The notes under the pieces were generated by a model. That model was not told the origin of the DNA. It made no database searches and was given only the letters and a program-made list of their open reading frames with translations. Made by a program: the position numbers and the translations under genes. Positions 1 through 9,740 of a DNA stretch of 64,000 nucleotides are shown here, in pieces. Origin of the DNA: Pseudobutyrivibrio ruminis DSM 9787 (GTDB lineage Bacteria > Bacillota > Clostridia > Lachnospirales > Lachnospiraceae); assembly GCF_900218035.1 (NCBI RefSeq), contig NZ_OBMR01000002.1, positions 342,589-406,588 on the forward strand. Reading direction: 5' to 3'. The first letter of the stretch is position 1. Every line of letters begins with the position of its first letter.

Positions 1-3000
1 AAATCCTCCATGGGAATATCTGAATAAACACCATATTCTGGGACCATATCCAATCCTGCCTTTAAAAGCTTTTGTTTAGCACTACCATGCAAAACCTCAC
101 ATAACGTTGTAATTCCATAGAAACGGACACTACTGACATTTTGTAAAGCACACAGTGTAAGATAAACAACCTCATTCAAATCATAACCTCTATAAAGAAC
201 TGGTTCCACATTTGCTTTTTGTATTTCAACATAATCCTTATTCTTTACAGGACTATTATCCACCTTGTAACTCTTAGGCTTATGATTCGACTTCATCGGT
301 TCCTGCAACTCTGGCTTATTCTCTATAGCAGGTTCCGGTTCAAGTTGATATCCCATCATTTCATAATAGGCCTGTTTATTAATAGTGTTATTACAGCCTG
401 TTCCATTCCGCTTATAATTTGTGCATCCTAAGAAGAAACTCTTATCTCTTCCGGGTTTTACAATCAAATAACCATCTCTACATTTATCACACTTCTGTAC
501 GCAAAGCTTACCAGCCTGATATGCGTTTGTCATAAAGCCGCACAGTTCTGGTTCATTCGTACATATATAAAGTGGTAATCCATATGCGCGCTTATACTTA
601 AACTGCATAGGATATCCACAAATTGGACATGCTTTTTTTACTATATTTACAGGCTCATCCTCGTTCCACTCTCCAAGCAACTTCACATTCTTGTACGTCT
701 TTTTAAGCTCAATCAAAAACTCTGATGGATTTTCATCAGGAGCAATAAAAAATACCCTATTTTTTGTTCGTGTCATTGCTACATAGAAAAGTCTACGTTC
801 TTCCGCATAATCAATTGAACGGTCACCTTTTATAACAAATGATAGTACTGGATCATCTTCAACTTTAGAAGGAAAACCATAAGTCTCATTTTTACCATTT
901 ATTACAATAACATCATCGTAACCTAAACCTTTAGATGAATGCGCTGTCATAAATGTGATATCCAGTTTTGGATACTTTACACTCTTAATCTTATTAGTCT
1001 TATTGATGTATTCAAATAATCCTGTACGTTCAAGATGATCCCCATCAAACCCATATCTTCCCAAAAGAAGGATTTTTCCTACTTTTACATGGTCTTTCTT
1101 CTTATACTCAATTAAATCTTCAATGACTCTTTCAATGGCTCGTGCCATCTCGTAGTTACTACCACTTCTACAATCAGCACTCTTCTTTTTTCTTGAACCA
1201 TCATATGTATAAATCAGAACTGGGTCTTCAATATGTTTAGGAGAAATCAGCTGTTTATTTATCTGTTCCCTGTTCCTCTGAATGAAGTTTCCAGCAATGT
1301 CTATTACTTCCTGAGAATTACGATATGTCCTAACAATCTTAAGCATCTTAGCATATCCCATAATCTCTTCGAACTTTGTAAACAGAGTAATATCGGATCC
1401 ACTAAAAGCATATATCGACTGCCAGTCATCACCTACTGCAATAATTTTTGCATCTGTAACTTCTGATAATGCCTTGGTTAAATCAAATCTCTGACGTGAA
1501 ATATCCTGATATTCATCAACAATAATGTATTTGAAATCCAACTTCTTTTTCATGTCTTTAACTTCTCTAAGAAGCCTAGCAGACTCATTTATCATATCTT
1601 CGAAATCAACAGCGTTGTTTTCTTTCAACCAACGTTCATATTCTAAATAACAATCATTGCAAATGCTTAAGAATAATCTACTACGCACATTCTGAGTAGA
1701 ATGATACATTCTATTAAAATCATCTGTCTGATATGCATTTACCTTAAAGTTAAATATAAATCGGCAAATAAGACTTATCAATCGACGGATATACCTGTTT
1801 TCCTCTCCAGCAACAAGCATCTCCATAACTTCTTTATTTGATCTGGGATTTAGTTCAAATCCATTTTCTTCAAGTTTTTCTTTCAGATGGGAAATCAAAC
1901 TTCTACCATCATTGTATGCCGAAAAAGTATAAATAAGCGTTGTATCGTGCTGCCTATGAAGTGTCACTTTATCATTAACAGCCTTCTTGTATCTTTCAAT
2001 CTCTTCATCAGAAAATCTATCATTCTTACCAGATTCTGTAATCCCAAAATGTTCTATATAAGCTACTTTATTCCCCTGAAAAATAATAAAATCAGGAGTA
2101 TATGGCTTACGTGCAAATGTAATGTCATACTTATAAATTGGCTCATACTCGTAATCAATATTGTTAAGGTATAAGAAGTTTGCGATTTCAACTTCCTGAT
2201 AAGAACGTAATATTTCATTTTGAATCGTCACGGACTTTTTCGTTCTGGCATCAATCACCTCACGCTTAAAGTCCTCCAAATCACTTCGCATCGTTGAAAA
2301 ATTTGCTTTAGCAATATTATTGAAAAATCCATTCAAATCATTTCCTTCATAAGGCGCATCAAAATAAGATGCAAAGAACAAAATAAGATTGTTCACCGCA
2401 CTTTCATTACGCATAATCGAATTACGGAAGTAATCGCGAATAACAAAATAAAGCTTTGATTGATCAACTATATTCAATTTTTCGTCTGGGGAATTCTTAT
2501 GAATTATCGCATTTCCGGTAGAATGGAATGTTGCTATAGGACAATCTATTCCTAAATCCTTCTGAATGCGTTCTTTCAACTCGTTTACAGCTTTATTAGT
2601 AAAAGAAACCACTAATATCTGAGAAGGGTCAATATTCTTCTTATCAACAAGATACTTAACTTTTGCTGCAACAGTTGTCGTTTTGCCAGCGCCTGCACCA
2701 GCTATTACTAAACAGTAATCCTCATCAGTAAGCACAACTCTACGCTGGTCATCATCCAAGATAATATTGGAATCCACTGCTCTTAAAATACCATCAAGAT
2801 ACTGCTTTTCTTCAACCATTGCTTTTGCAATGAATTTTTCGTTATGCTCATCTATAACCTTTTCTAAGTCAGCATCCATCTCGATAATGCTGTCTACATC
2901 TTTGACCTGTACTCCGTTTTTCTTACAAAAGCTTTTGAGCATTCCGCTTTGTTTAAGTACACTGAAGAAATCTACATCATCTTTATAATCTGATATTTGC

Positions 3001-3179
3001 TTTAAATATTCGCTTTTTGCAATATATCTATCCTCAGAATTTAGAGTATGCAGGAACCTGCCATACTCCAGCAATCGATTTGCTCTCTCGTTTCGAGCAT
3101 CATTACTTAAGATGGCATCACCTATATGATAATCAATATTCTGTTGTCTATTTCCAAATAATTTGTCAAATAGGCCCAT
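1..3179 (-). CDS. UvrD/Rep superfamily 1 helicase, HelD-like, cut by left edge
   Basis: My translation from ATG at 3179 (GGGGGAT just upstream) is open for 1059 codons to the window edge, so the C-terminus is missing. Seen: Walker A (AGAGAGKTT) near residue 160, then SFTNKA, IIVDEYQDIS, GDDWQSIY, TAHSSKGL and FYVAMTRTK, the ordered motifs of UvrD/Rep 3'-5' helicases. Between the first motifs lies an insert with PDFIIF and YIEHFG, like the PD-(D/E)XK-type insert of helicase IV relatives, but with His where a nuclease has Lys. Near the C-terminus are two Cys4 ribbons (CPICGYP, CDKCRDGYL) resembling topoisomerase zinc fingers. It probably unwinds or repairs DNA; a defence role is only suggested by its neighbours. 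It is separated from the Hachiman operon by a terminator, so it likely has its own promoter. Confidence 0.88.
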   Translation of the reverse strand, partial: MGLFDKLFGNRQQNIDYHIGDAILSNDARNERANRLLEYGRFLHTLNSEDRYIAKSEYLKQISDYKDDVDFFSVLKQSGMLKSFCKKNGVQVKDVDSIIEMDADLEKVIDEHNEKFIAKAMVEEKQYLDGILRAVDSNIILDDDQRRVVLTDEDYCLVIAGAGAGKTTTVAAKVKYLVDKKNIDPSQILVVSFTNKAVNELKERIQKDLGIDCPIATFHSTGNAIIHKNSPDEKLNIVDQSKLYFVIRDYFRNSIMRNESAVNNLILFFASYFDAPYEGNDLNGFFNNIAKANFSTMRSDLEDFKREVIDARTKKSVTIQNEILRSYQEVEIANFLYLNNIDYEYEPIYKYDITFARKPYTPDFIIFQGNKVAYIEHFGITESGKNDRFSDEEIERYKKAVNDKVTLHRQHDTTLIYTFSAYNDGRSLISHLKEKLEENGFELNPRSNKEVMEMLVAGEENRYIRRLISLICRFIFNFKVNAYQTDDFNRMYHSTQNVRSRLFLSICNDCYLEYERWLKENNAVDFEDMINESARLLREVKDMKKKLDFKYIIVDEYQDISRQRFDLTKALSEVTDAKIIAVGDDWQSIYAFSGSDITLFTKFEEIMGYAKMLKIVRTYRNSQEVIDIAGNFIQRNREQINKQLISPKHIEDPVLIYTYDGSRKKKSADCRSGSNYEMARAIERVIEDLIEYKKKDHVKVGKILLLGRYGFDGDHLERTGLFEYINKTNKIKSVKYPKLDITFMTAHSSKGLGYDDVIVINGKNETYGFPSKVEDDPVLSFVIKGDRSIDYAEERRLFYVAMTRTKNRVFFIAPDENPSEFLIELKKTYKNVKLLGEWNEDEPVNIVKKACPICGYPMQFKYKRAYGLPLYICTNEPELCGFMTNAYQAGKLCVQKCDKCRDGYLIVKPGRDKSFFLGCTNYKRNGTGCNNTINKQAYYEMMGYQLEPEPAIENKPELQEPMKSNHKPKSYKVDNSPVKNKDYVEIQKANVEPVLYRGYDLNEVVYLTLCALQNVSSVRFYGITTLCEVLHGSAKQKLLKAGLDMVPEYGVYSDIPMED

Positions 3180-3240
3180 ATTATCCCCCAAAATAATCTA
3201 TATTATATTTTAACATAATTACCCAAAAGTTTGTTCAAAT

Positions 3241-3271
3241 AAAAAGAAAGAAGGCTTATAAGCCTTCTTTC
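3241..3271 (-). terminator. Intrinsic terminator after the DUF3800 gene
   Basis: A 12-bp perfect inverted repeat (3246-3257 with 3260-3271) is followed on the minus strand by a T-rich run. It closes the hamA-hamB-DUF3800 operon. Confidence 0.85.
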
Positions 3272-3328
3272 CCATAGCAAGTTGAACCATAGAATCAAAC
3301 GTAATAGAAATTTACTTATGACTTTTTC

Positions 3329-4486
3329 TTAATTCTTTAAGCGTCGCTTATTTTCAGCACTTACATACTCAAAAAATAACACCGATTTTTTCAGAATTCC
3401 AATGGCCGTAATACTATGTAATAACCCTTTATTTCTCATATCTGACTTACTAATAAGTTCATTAAGCTTGCAGCAATTGACTAATTGAACATCACTCAAT
3501 CCACGTATTATACGTCTGAAATCTGCACTTTGTGTTGCATTTATGAATAAAAAGAATCTCCCCATTATACCTGCAACTAAATCAGAAATCTGAACCATAG
3601 TATTGTCTTTAGAATTAACAAACTCATAATTCGTTAAATTTGAAGAATACATGTTAACAATATCAAGTATTTTTTCTTGAATAGATAATTCCTCATCAAA
3701 ATGATGATATGATTTTGTAAATTTCAATATTGGTTCTGCATAAAAAAGCGAAAAATCTTCTTGCAATAGATATTCTTCTTCGTCTTGGATAAATAGGAGT
3801 TCTTCCCTACCAGATGCTCGCTTTAACACTCCTGATAAAAACTTTTCATCTGGACTCTGATTAAATCTAATCTCCATTGTGCTTAACAGAGCCGTACAAA
3901 AATTACCAATTTCTTCTTTTTTTATGCTCGGATAATGATACTTAATCATTACTTCTTTGACTGCAGAAATATTAGGTACAAGCATATTATATAGCGTTGA
4001 TTTCAATTGAAAATAATCAAAGCCAAATTCAGCTATTTCCTCTGGATCAGTTATTGAATCCATTATCTCAACTATTGTATAGAAAAAATTATTGATATGT
4101 TTATAATGCACATACAAATCATAGTCGTCGATTAATTTAAATAATGCAGCTGTATACCGCACCTCCATGCACCCTAGAAAATCTTTTCCTTTAAACAAAC
4201 TTTTGCTTTTCAGTTCAGTCACATTTTTTTGTAATCTGAACCGTTCAATCAACTCAGAAAATGGTATTTGTAATTCTTCTTCACATGCAATTCCTGCCAA
4301 AACAAAGTCAGCTTCTGGATTATGATTAAAATCTCCCTTTTCTGAATCTATCCAAAACTTTCTACAATTGTTACTTTCATCATAGTAAAAATGAAGATTT
4401 TCTTCTAAATTTACTCCCCATAAATCAGCCAATAAATCATCTTGAAAAATATTACCTTTCAAATCATTCGATAATTCTCTATCCAT
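3329..4486 (-). CDS. DUF3800-like protein, third gene of the Hachiman operon
   Basis: A protein of 385 aa. Near the N-terminus is FYYDESNN (Asp36, Glu37), followed by FVLAGI (61-66); ELKSK follows at about 91-95 and QISDLVAG at 299-306. This order of DES, ELK and a late D-L-V-A-G matches the DUF3800 family, an RNase H-like fold with acidic catalytic residues often found in defence loci and mobile elements. It is longer than many DUF3800 proteins. The start ATG lies 28 nt after hamB, on the same strand and before the terminator, so the three genes are probably one transcript. It could be an accessory nuclease or modulator of Hachiman, or an unrelated defence gene that shares the promoter. Its activity is unknown. 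Confidence 0.72.
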   Translation of the reverse strand: MDRELSNDLKGNIFQDDLLADLWGVNLEENLHFYYDESNNCRKFWIDSEKGDFNHNPEADFVLAGIACEEELQIPFSELIERFRLQKNVTELKSKSLFKGKDFLGCMEVRYTAALFKLIDDYDLYVHYKHINNFFYTIVEIMDSITDPEEIAEFGFDYFQLKSTLYNMLVPNISAVKEVMIKYHYPSIKKEEIGNFCTALLSTMEIRFNQSPDEKFLSGVLKRASGREELLFIQDEEEYLLQEDFSLFYAEPILKFTKSYHHFDEELSIQEKILDIVNMYSSNLTNYEFVNSKDNTMVQISDLVAGIMGRFFLFINATQSADFRRIIRGLSDVQLVNCCKLNELISKSDMRNKGLLHSITAIGILKKSVLFFEYVSAENKRRLKN

Positions 4487-4514
4487 TTCCAGCCTTTCCT
4501 GCCCCCATTGTCCT

Positions 4515-7037
4515 TTAAATCAAATAATTCAACTGAACTTGAATCCAATATGGTAATTCGTTGAATTTATCTTTTATTAATTGTCTAATCTTTTTTTCCT
4601 CAACTTCATCTTCCCAGCCTTCCTCTGAAGCAAAACACTTTTCATATAAATAAATGGCTGTCTCTCTAGGAATACCAATCTCTATCATATGTCTAATTCC
4701 TGGTATATTTGCTCCAACTTGTAGTGTACTTAAAAATGTACTTTCAGGCAATTTCATATCATAAATTGGTTTCAAAAGAAGTGGTAATTTATACGAAACT
4801 GTCCTCTCAAGCATATCAATTGTATTATCTATATGATCCATTCCATCTGGTCCATCATAATAACTGCCCTTCAATAAATCACACAGCTTTATTCCTTTTG
4901 CCCATTTGATTGCGTCATCACACATTATATGCCTCATTCTACCGTTACGATACTCTCTTGGAATATACTTATTATACATATATGACGTGCAAGGATTATT
5001 TCGTAATTCTTTCAATACATTTGCTAATTTATCTTTCGCTTTTCTGTCTATTGGAGAATTAGGAACATCACAAATATCACTAGTATATATTTCGTTAAGA
5101 ATCATAGGATCCCAATATCTATTTTTACTGCATATTTCTCTAGGGACCTCCAATTCATTCATTTTAAGAATAATTGCTGCAACTTGTTCTTTGGTAAGAT
5201 GTATACCAACATTGTCCAGTCGTGCTTTCGCTCCACTATCATAACGCATTACAGTTTGACGAATATACGAAACAAGATGTCCGTAACCCTGCATCTCGTC
5301 ATTTACGACCATTTTATTATCTAAAGCAGTTGCAATTTCAGCTGAATAATTCTCGTACTGCACTTCAAACCCTGTAGGTAACTCCTTCTCTGGATTATCA
5401 AATAACTCCTCCTGCTCATATCCTTCAGTTTCTCCAAAGGAATTCTCATCCAAGACGAAAGTTCTTCCCACAAAATCTTTCAATAATCGGCCTGCTCTAC
5501 CTCGTAAATTTGCCATCTCGTAATTAGTAAGCTCAGGTGTCTGTCCACTCTTTTTCTCATAAAGATGAGGGTTTCTTATAAAGATGTTTTGTGCAGGTAG
5601 ATTTACGCCTTGCAATAATGTAGTTGTGCAAACTACATTACTAACAACTTTATTGCTTATAGCTTTTTCAACAGTTCTCCTAACATGCATAGGTAGTCTC
5701 GCGTGATTATATGCAACACCGTTATTTAAGGCCTGAGATAATGCATAATTATCTCGTACTGTTTCTTTGTAATAGTCCACAAGTGCTTGAACTTCTCCAT
5801 TCTTTTTCCCTTTTAATGAAAGTGCAATATTTCTTGCAGTTGCTACAGTAGGCGCAAAAATAAGATTTTGATTATTCGAACCAAGCTTATTCACAATCAA
5901 ACCTAAATATTCTAAATAAGACTCGTCATATTTAGATTTACCATATCCTATAATCATAGAAGAATCTTCTATTTTACACTGATTAGCTTTGGCTGTAAGT
6001 GCACAATACTGTTTAAAATAATAATCCCTACCATATTTTGCAATACTATATGTTATATTTAACACTGGGCTTATATTCGTAGAACAATCAACAGCTTCGT
6101 CCTTGAAGAAATCACTCGCAAAGCTATCAATATTCTCAATTCTAGGCCCTGAAACTATAACTTTTAAAACATTTTCTTTATAACTAAATTCTAAAAGTGC
6201 ATCAAATAACACTTTCGCTCTTTCATCATTTTCATCCTGCATTCTTTCAATGTTCTGAACTTCATCTACAACAAAAACTAAGTTTTTATTGAAAGCATTT
6301 TCATTTAAATCAAAAGAAGCAATCGCTTTTTCCTGTGTTAAAACATAAATATAATTAAAATCTGATTGATTACTCTGATATGTACTAGAGATTAAACAGT
6401 TCTCTATCCCAAATTCTTTCCTTAATGAATTAAAATCTTCAGTAACCTGATTAATTAGACTTAAAGTCGGTACTATGTAAACGACATCCATATTTTTTCG
6501 AGATAATTCATACATTATTTTCAGAGCTATAACAAATGATTTTCCAGCAGATGTAGGTGCCGATATTCCAACAATCTTTTTATCTGAATCAAAAGCATCC
6601 CATATTTTTTTCTGATAATCTGTTAAAAGAAAATTCTTGTTACAAATTTTCACTTCATTTTTTTCTTGATGAGCCATAATAGATAGTTCTTGAATAAGAC
6701 TATGAACCGGCGAAAATAAACAATTCTTTTTATCAAATCCTTCATCACAAATAATTGCAGACGTAGGATATCCTATTCTCGACAAAAAGAGTAAAGCGAC
6801 CTGACGAATATCATACCTTTCCTTATCAGCATGCTCCCACAACAGAGCTAATATTGTGATTACTATATTCTTATCAATATTCTCATCCCTTGTCATTTTA
6901 TCCAGGATATGTATAGTTTTATTTACATATACTTCGTCAACTTCTAATCTTTTAGATAAAAAACCTGCCTTATTTGCAATGTATACAAAATCAATCTCTA
7001 ACCAATAATTTAATAAATCTTTGTATTCTTTTTTCAC
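4515..7037 (-). CDS. hamB: HamB, Ski2-like helicase of the Hachiman system
   Basis: Superfamily 2 helicase of 840 aa. Seen: Walker A APTSAGKS at about 160-167, DEVQ box at 258-261, motif III VSGPR near 296, motif V TTTLLQGVNLPA at 471-482, and motif VI NLRGRAGR at 510-517. The GVNLPA and RGRAGR signatures are those of Ski2-type helicases. It lies 17 nt downstream of hamA. In Hachiman, HamB is known to hold the HamA nuclease in check and to sense damaged or unusual DNA during phage infection; here that is transferred from the family. The long C-terminal part (after about 560) has no motif I recognise. No frameshift is seen, so the system appears intact. Confidence 0.9.
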   Translation of the reverse strand: MKKEYKDLLNYWLEIDFVYIANKAGFLSKRLEVDEVYVNKTIHILDKMTRDENIDKNIVITILALLWEHADKERYDIRQVALLFLSRIGYPTSAIICDEGFDKKNCLFSPVHSLIQELSIMAHQEKNEVKICNKNFLLTDYQKKIWDAFDSDKKIVGISAPTSAGKSFVIALKIMYELSRKNMDVVYIVPTLSLINQVTEDFNSLRKEFGIENCLISSTYQSNQSDFNYIYVLTQEKAIASFDLNENAFNKNLVFVVDEVQNIERMQDENDERAKVLFDALLEFSYKENVLKVIVSGPRIENIDSFASDFFKDEAVDCSTNISPVLNITYSIAKYGRDYYFKQYCALTAKANQCKIEDSSMIIGYGKSKYDESYLEYLGLIVNKLGSNNQNLIFAPTVATARNIALSLKGKKNGEVQALVDYYKETVRDNYALSQALNNGVAYNHARLPMHVRRTVEKAISNKVVSNVVCTTTLLQGVNLPAQNIFIRNPHLYEKKSGQTPELTNYEMANLRGRAGRLLKDFVGRTFVLDENSFGETEGYEQEELFDNPEKELPTGFEVQYENYSAEIATALDNKMVVNDEMQGYGHLVSYIRQTVMRYDSGAKARLDNVGIHLTKEQVAAIILKMNELEVPREICSKNRYWDPMILNEIYTSDICDVPNSPIDRKAKDKLANVLKELRNNPCTSYMYNKYIPREYRNGRMRHIMCDDAIKWAKGIKLCDLLKGSYYDGPDGMDHIDNTIDMLERTVSYKLPLLLKPIYDMKLPESTFLSTLQVGANIPGIRHMIEIGIPRETAIYLYEKCFASEEGWEDEVEEKKIRQLIKDKFNELPYWIQVQLNYLI

Positions 7038-7054
7038 TCTTAATAACCACCCAA

Positions 7055-7978
7055 TTAATCTACAATCATTTTCTGGAATTTTTCGACTAAATCATCAAGT
7101 CTCCATATCGGAAATACAATAAATGTAATTCGTTGAATTACAGGATTTTTAATATCAATTAAATTATCATCAAAATCCTTGAATCTCTTTTTTATTATAT
7201 TTTCAATTTCTCTCTTAATTGAATCCTCATTATCTCCTTTTCTTTTATTATTCTCATTATAAATAATCACAATAACCGGATAGATTTCTGAATTTGGCAA
7301 TCTCCCCTCTATAAAATCATCTGCTATATCATTTAAATCCTTATCTAAAAAATCTTCAGAAACATATAGCTTTAATTCATCATCTATGTTCATGTATGTA
7401 GTAGTGATACTCTCTAATGCTTCTTTAAATGCAGTTTTGAATTTATATTTTGAAGAATAAGTTTTTGCTTCTCCTAAATAAAAGATATTCTTTTTATTCT
7501 CGTACTTATAGTGTATCGCATCACATCCATTTCGTTCCAAAGAATCTGATGTTGTAACAGGCATTTTCCTTAATAAAGGAACAGCTCCTTTAAATCTTTG
7601 AATAAAATGAAACAGCAACAATTCACCCAGTTGCCCCTGTATAAGCATATTATTATCATCAAATTTACCACGGAATTTATGTGCCGCTTTCCTTTGCACA
7701 TAAGAAAAGGCATTTGGCATAGATTTATTACTTCGATTAATTTCTCTATCAACTAAAGCACAATACTTGTCTTTACTATAAACGTATTCCACTATCGTAT
7801 CGTAAAGTGAACCTAAAAATTGATCTCGCAGTTCCTTAGTATCTCTTATTGTTATATACGCCCCCATGTGATTTCCATTATGCGGTACAATATCAAAATC
7901 TGCATTGAACACTACTATTTTTTCAAACAAGTCGTCATTATTAATTAGTTTTCCTTTTAACTCTTCTTCAGTTATCAT
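7055..7978 (-). CDS. hamA: HamA, DUF1837 nuclease of the Hachiman system
   Basis: A protein of 308 aa from ATG at 7978. GQLGELLLFHF (Glu119), NGCDAIH (Asp153) and YLGEAKTY (Glu170, Lys172) give the E...D...ExK pattern of the PD-(D/E)XK fold in DUF1837/HamA. In characterised Hachiman systems HamA degrades DNA when released by HamB, stopping phage spread by killing or stalling the cell. An in-frame GTG at 8035 would add 19 residues, but a -10-like TATACT (8036-8041, minus strand) touches that codon, and a purine-rich GAGGAAAAAG precedes the ATG, so I prefer the ATG; the spacing is long and this is not certain. It is the first gene of the operon. Confidence 0.9.
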   Translation of the reverse strand: MITEEELKGKLINNDDLFEKIVVFNADFDIVPHNGNHMGAYITIRDTKELRDQFLGSLYDTIVEYVYSKDKYCALVDREINRSNKSMPNAFSYVQRKAAHKFRGKFDDNNMLIQGQLGELLLFHFIQRFKGAVPLLRKMPVTTSDSLERNGCDAIHYKYENKKNIFYLGEAKTYSSKYKFKTAFKEALESITTTYMNIDDELKLYVSEDFLDKDLNDIADDFIEGRLPNSEIYPVIVIIYNENNKRKGDNEDSIKREIENIIKKRFKDFDDNLIDIKNPVIQRITFIVFPIWRLDDLVEKFQKMIVD

Positions 7979-8110
7979 CTTATATACTTTTTCCTCAATA
8001 TTTTTAAAAAATATGACTGTAATCCATCGACCCACAGTATAAACGTCAATCTCTTTGGATTAAAAAACAAACGCCAAGCCATAAAAATAATGGTAACACT
8101 CCACCCTTTC

Positions 8111-8163
8111 AATTTAGTCATTTGACCCTCAAATGACTAAATTAAACTAAAAATGACCAAATT
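8111..8163. promoter_or_regulatory. Perfect 15-bp palindrome plus a third half-site upstream of hamA
   Basis: Arms 8111-8125 and 8129-8143 are perfect reverse complements around a 3-nt centre. A further near copy of the right arm core (AATGACCAAATT, 8152-8163, versus AATGACTAAATT, 8132-8143) lies 20 bp away in the same orientation and overlaps the stop codon of the HNH gene. No T-run follows on either strand, so it is a poor terminator. It could be an operator for a repressor of the Hachiman operon about 130 bp downstream. Confidence 0.5.
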
Positions 8164-9286
8164 AAATTTTTCCATTTTCTGGATACTTCCACTCCATAAA
8201 TCCGCAATTCTGTGCCGACTTATATACCGGAAGTATCACCGCTTCAAGCTCTTTTTGAAACTGTTCATACTCTATTTCTGATTCGTATATGCGATATTTA
8301 ATTTTGTCATCATTGAAATGCTTCTTGGCGCACTTTTTAAATTCCTTACGAACTATATCGTATTTACGCATCATTCTATATGAACGGTACTCCAGCTCCG
8401 CTAATCGTTCAAAGTAGGTATTCCACTCAGGTAGGTTATTACTCTTTGAACTATTGATACTCCTAGTAGTAGGATTCAAATTCCACATCTCATCATGCGC
8501 AACATATGACCAAGGCACAAAGTGATCTATGGAAATATCGTTTGGAGTCAGTATGGTCTTACCATATATCTCCTCCACTGGTTCTGGCGATACAGTCAGA
8601 ATCAGCTTCCAGTATTTCTTCACATCATCAAGTTTACGTTCCTGTGGTGGGTACAGCTTGTCAGCAATGCCTGGCACATTTGGATTTCTTCTTTGCAAAT
8701 ATAGAATCATATTGTACTCAAGCCAGCCTCGAATAATTTCCTGATTCTTCACAAAGTAATTAACCCATTCATCCTTCACAATGATTTTGGATAACAGGCC
8801 ATTCAATCCTAAGAAGTAATACATGATGCCGTTGTGATTATTAATATTTTCAATAAGTATATCTTTTGGAACATCCCAAGCTTTGCCTTTTATTCCAGGA
8901 ACAAAAGGTGCTTGTAAACGATAAGGAACATTTAATATCAATGTTCTCTTCTTTGAATTTATTTCTTTATCCTGAGTCTCAGATAAATATGCGATAAGCT
9001 CAGGCTTTTTGATGTTTGAAGTAAAGCTTGGATTCTTATCTTTTATGAGATTGACCAGACTTTCCAACGTATCCTTTGGTCCAAGGTTCAGATGATACTC
9101 TGTAACCATGTACCAGGCACTAGCAATCATGTCATCTACCAGCTCTTCGAAAGCTATCTCAGTATGGCCCGCAACCACTTTTTCAAGAATAGCCTTAAAC
9201 CAAAAGAACTTATAGCACTCGCTAGTATTATCAAAAAGTCGACTCAGATATTCAATATGAAGTTCATCAGAATATGGCAGATTCAT
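8162..9286 (-). CDS. HNH endonuclease-domain protein
   Basis: A protein of 374 aa from ATG at 9286, which overlaps the stop of the upstream gene (TGATG) and has GGGAGGGG 8 nt before it; an upstream TTG at 9304 lies inside that ribosome site and is less likely. The HNH core is visible as SIDHFVPWSYV (His-Phe-Val-Pro-Trp) followed by WNLNPTTRSINSSKSN, the His and Asn-rich metal-binding half. The N-terminal 230 residues are mainly helical with no motif I know. Coupled translation with the MazG-like gene suggests the two work together, perhaps as a nuclease and nucleotide-cleaning pair in phage defence. The target and activity are unknown. Confidence 0.8.
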   Translation of the reverse strand: MNLPYSDELHIEYLSRLFDNTSECYKFFWFKAILEKVVAGHTEIAFEELVDDMIASAWYMVTEYHLNLGPKDTLESLVNLIKDKNPSFTSNIKKPELIAYLSETQDKEINSKKRTLILNVPYRLQAPFVPGIKGKAWDVPKDILIENINNHNGIMYYFLGLNGLLSKIIVKDEWVNYFVKNQEIIRGWLEYNMILYLQRRNPNVPGIADKLYPPQERKLDDVKKYWKLILTVSPEPVEEIYGKTILTPNDISIDHFVPWSYVAHDEMWNLNPTTRSINSSKSNNLPEWNTYFERLAELEYRSYRMMRKYDIVRKEFKKCAKKHFNDDKIKYRIYESEIEYEQFQKELEAVILPVYKSAQNCGFMEWKYPENGKI

Positions 9287-9591
9287 CAGCGGTTCCCCTC
9301 CCAATAAATGCGTTCTTTAAAAGCTCCGCGCTTATCAGACTTCTCCTTACGTACTTGCTCAAGCTCCTCCAAAGAATGTCCTCTGGCTTCACATATAGCA
9401 TAAAGCACTTCCAGCACATCGGCCATTTCCTCTATGGATTTGTCAGCCTGATATTCTGCCACTTCTTCATTTAGTTTTTTATCCAATTCCTGTAAGTAAT
9501 CCTCTTCTGACAAAGTCCTAATTATTGGACTCTTTCCATCAGCCTGGATTATCTGTGGAATCTTATCCCTTACTAATTTTCCCACCATCAT
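9286..9591 (-). CDS. MazG-like nucleoside triphosphate pyrophosphohydrolase
   Basis: A protein of 101 aa starting with the family opening GKLVRDKIPQII. The all-alpha NTP pyrophosphatase metal site is seen as LNEEVAEY and EEMADVLEVL (EExxE ... ExxD). Such proteins hydrolyse (d)NTPs or odd nucleotides to monophosphates. The start lies at adjacent ATGs directly after GGAGA; the exact codon is unclear by one or two residues. Its stop overlaps the HNH start. MazG-type enzymes recur beside DUF2075 helicases in defence loci (general knowledge); here a terminator separates it from the DUF2075 gene upstream, so it probably has its own promoter. Confidence 0.82.
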   Translation of the reverse strand: MMVGKLVRDKIPQIIQADGKSPIIRTLSEEDYLQELDKKLNEEVAEYQADKSIEEMADVLEVLYAICEARGHSLEELEQVRKEKSDKRGAFKERIYWEGNR

Positions 9592-9690
9592 TCTCCATGT
9601 GTATTATTATCAATAGACACTAGAAAATTATAGCATATAAAATGCTTTTTAGAAGGTAATTATACCTCAATTTTTTGTATTTAAGTATAT

Positions 9691-9717
9691 AAAAAAGAGA
9701 GTCCGTAGACTCTCTCA
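9691..9717 (-). terminator. Intrinsic terminator after the DUF2075 gene
   Basis: The hairpin AGAGAGTC-TACG-GACTCTCT (9696-9715) is followed on the minus strand by six T residues. Confidence 0.9.
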
Positions 9718-9740
9718 GCTTACTAGATACTATATATTCA

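Noticed and set aside
219..2988. Plus-strand open frames within the first 3 kb
   Set aside because: They are antisense to the long helicase frame on the minus strand, which has full family motifs.
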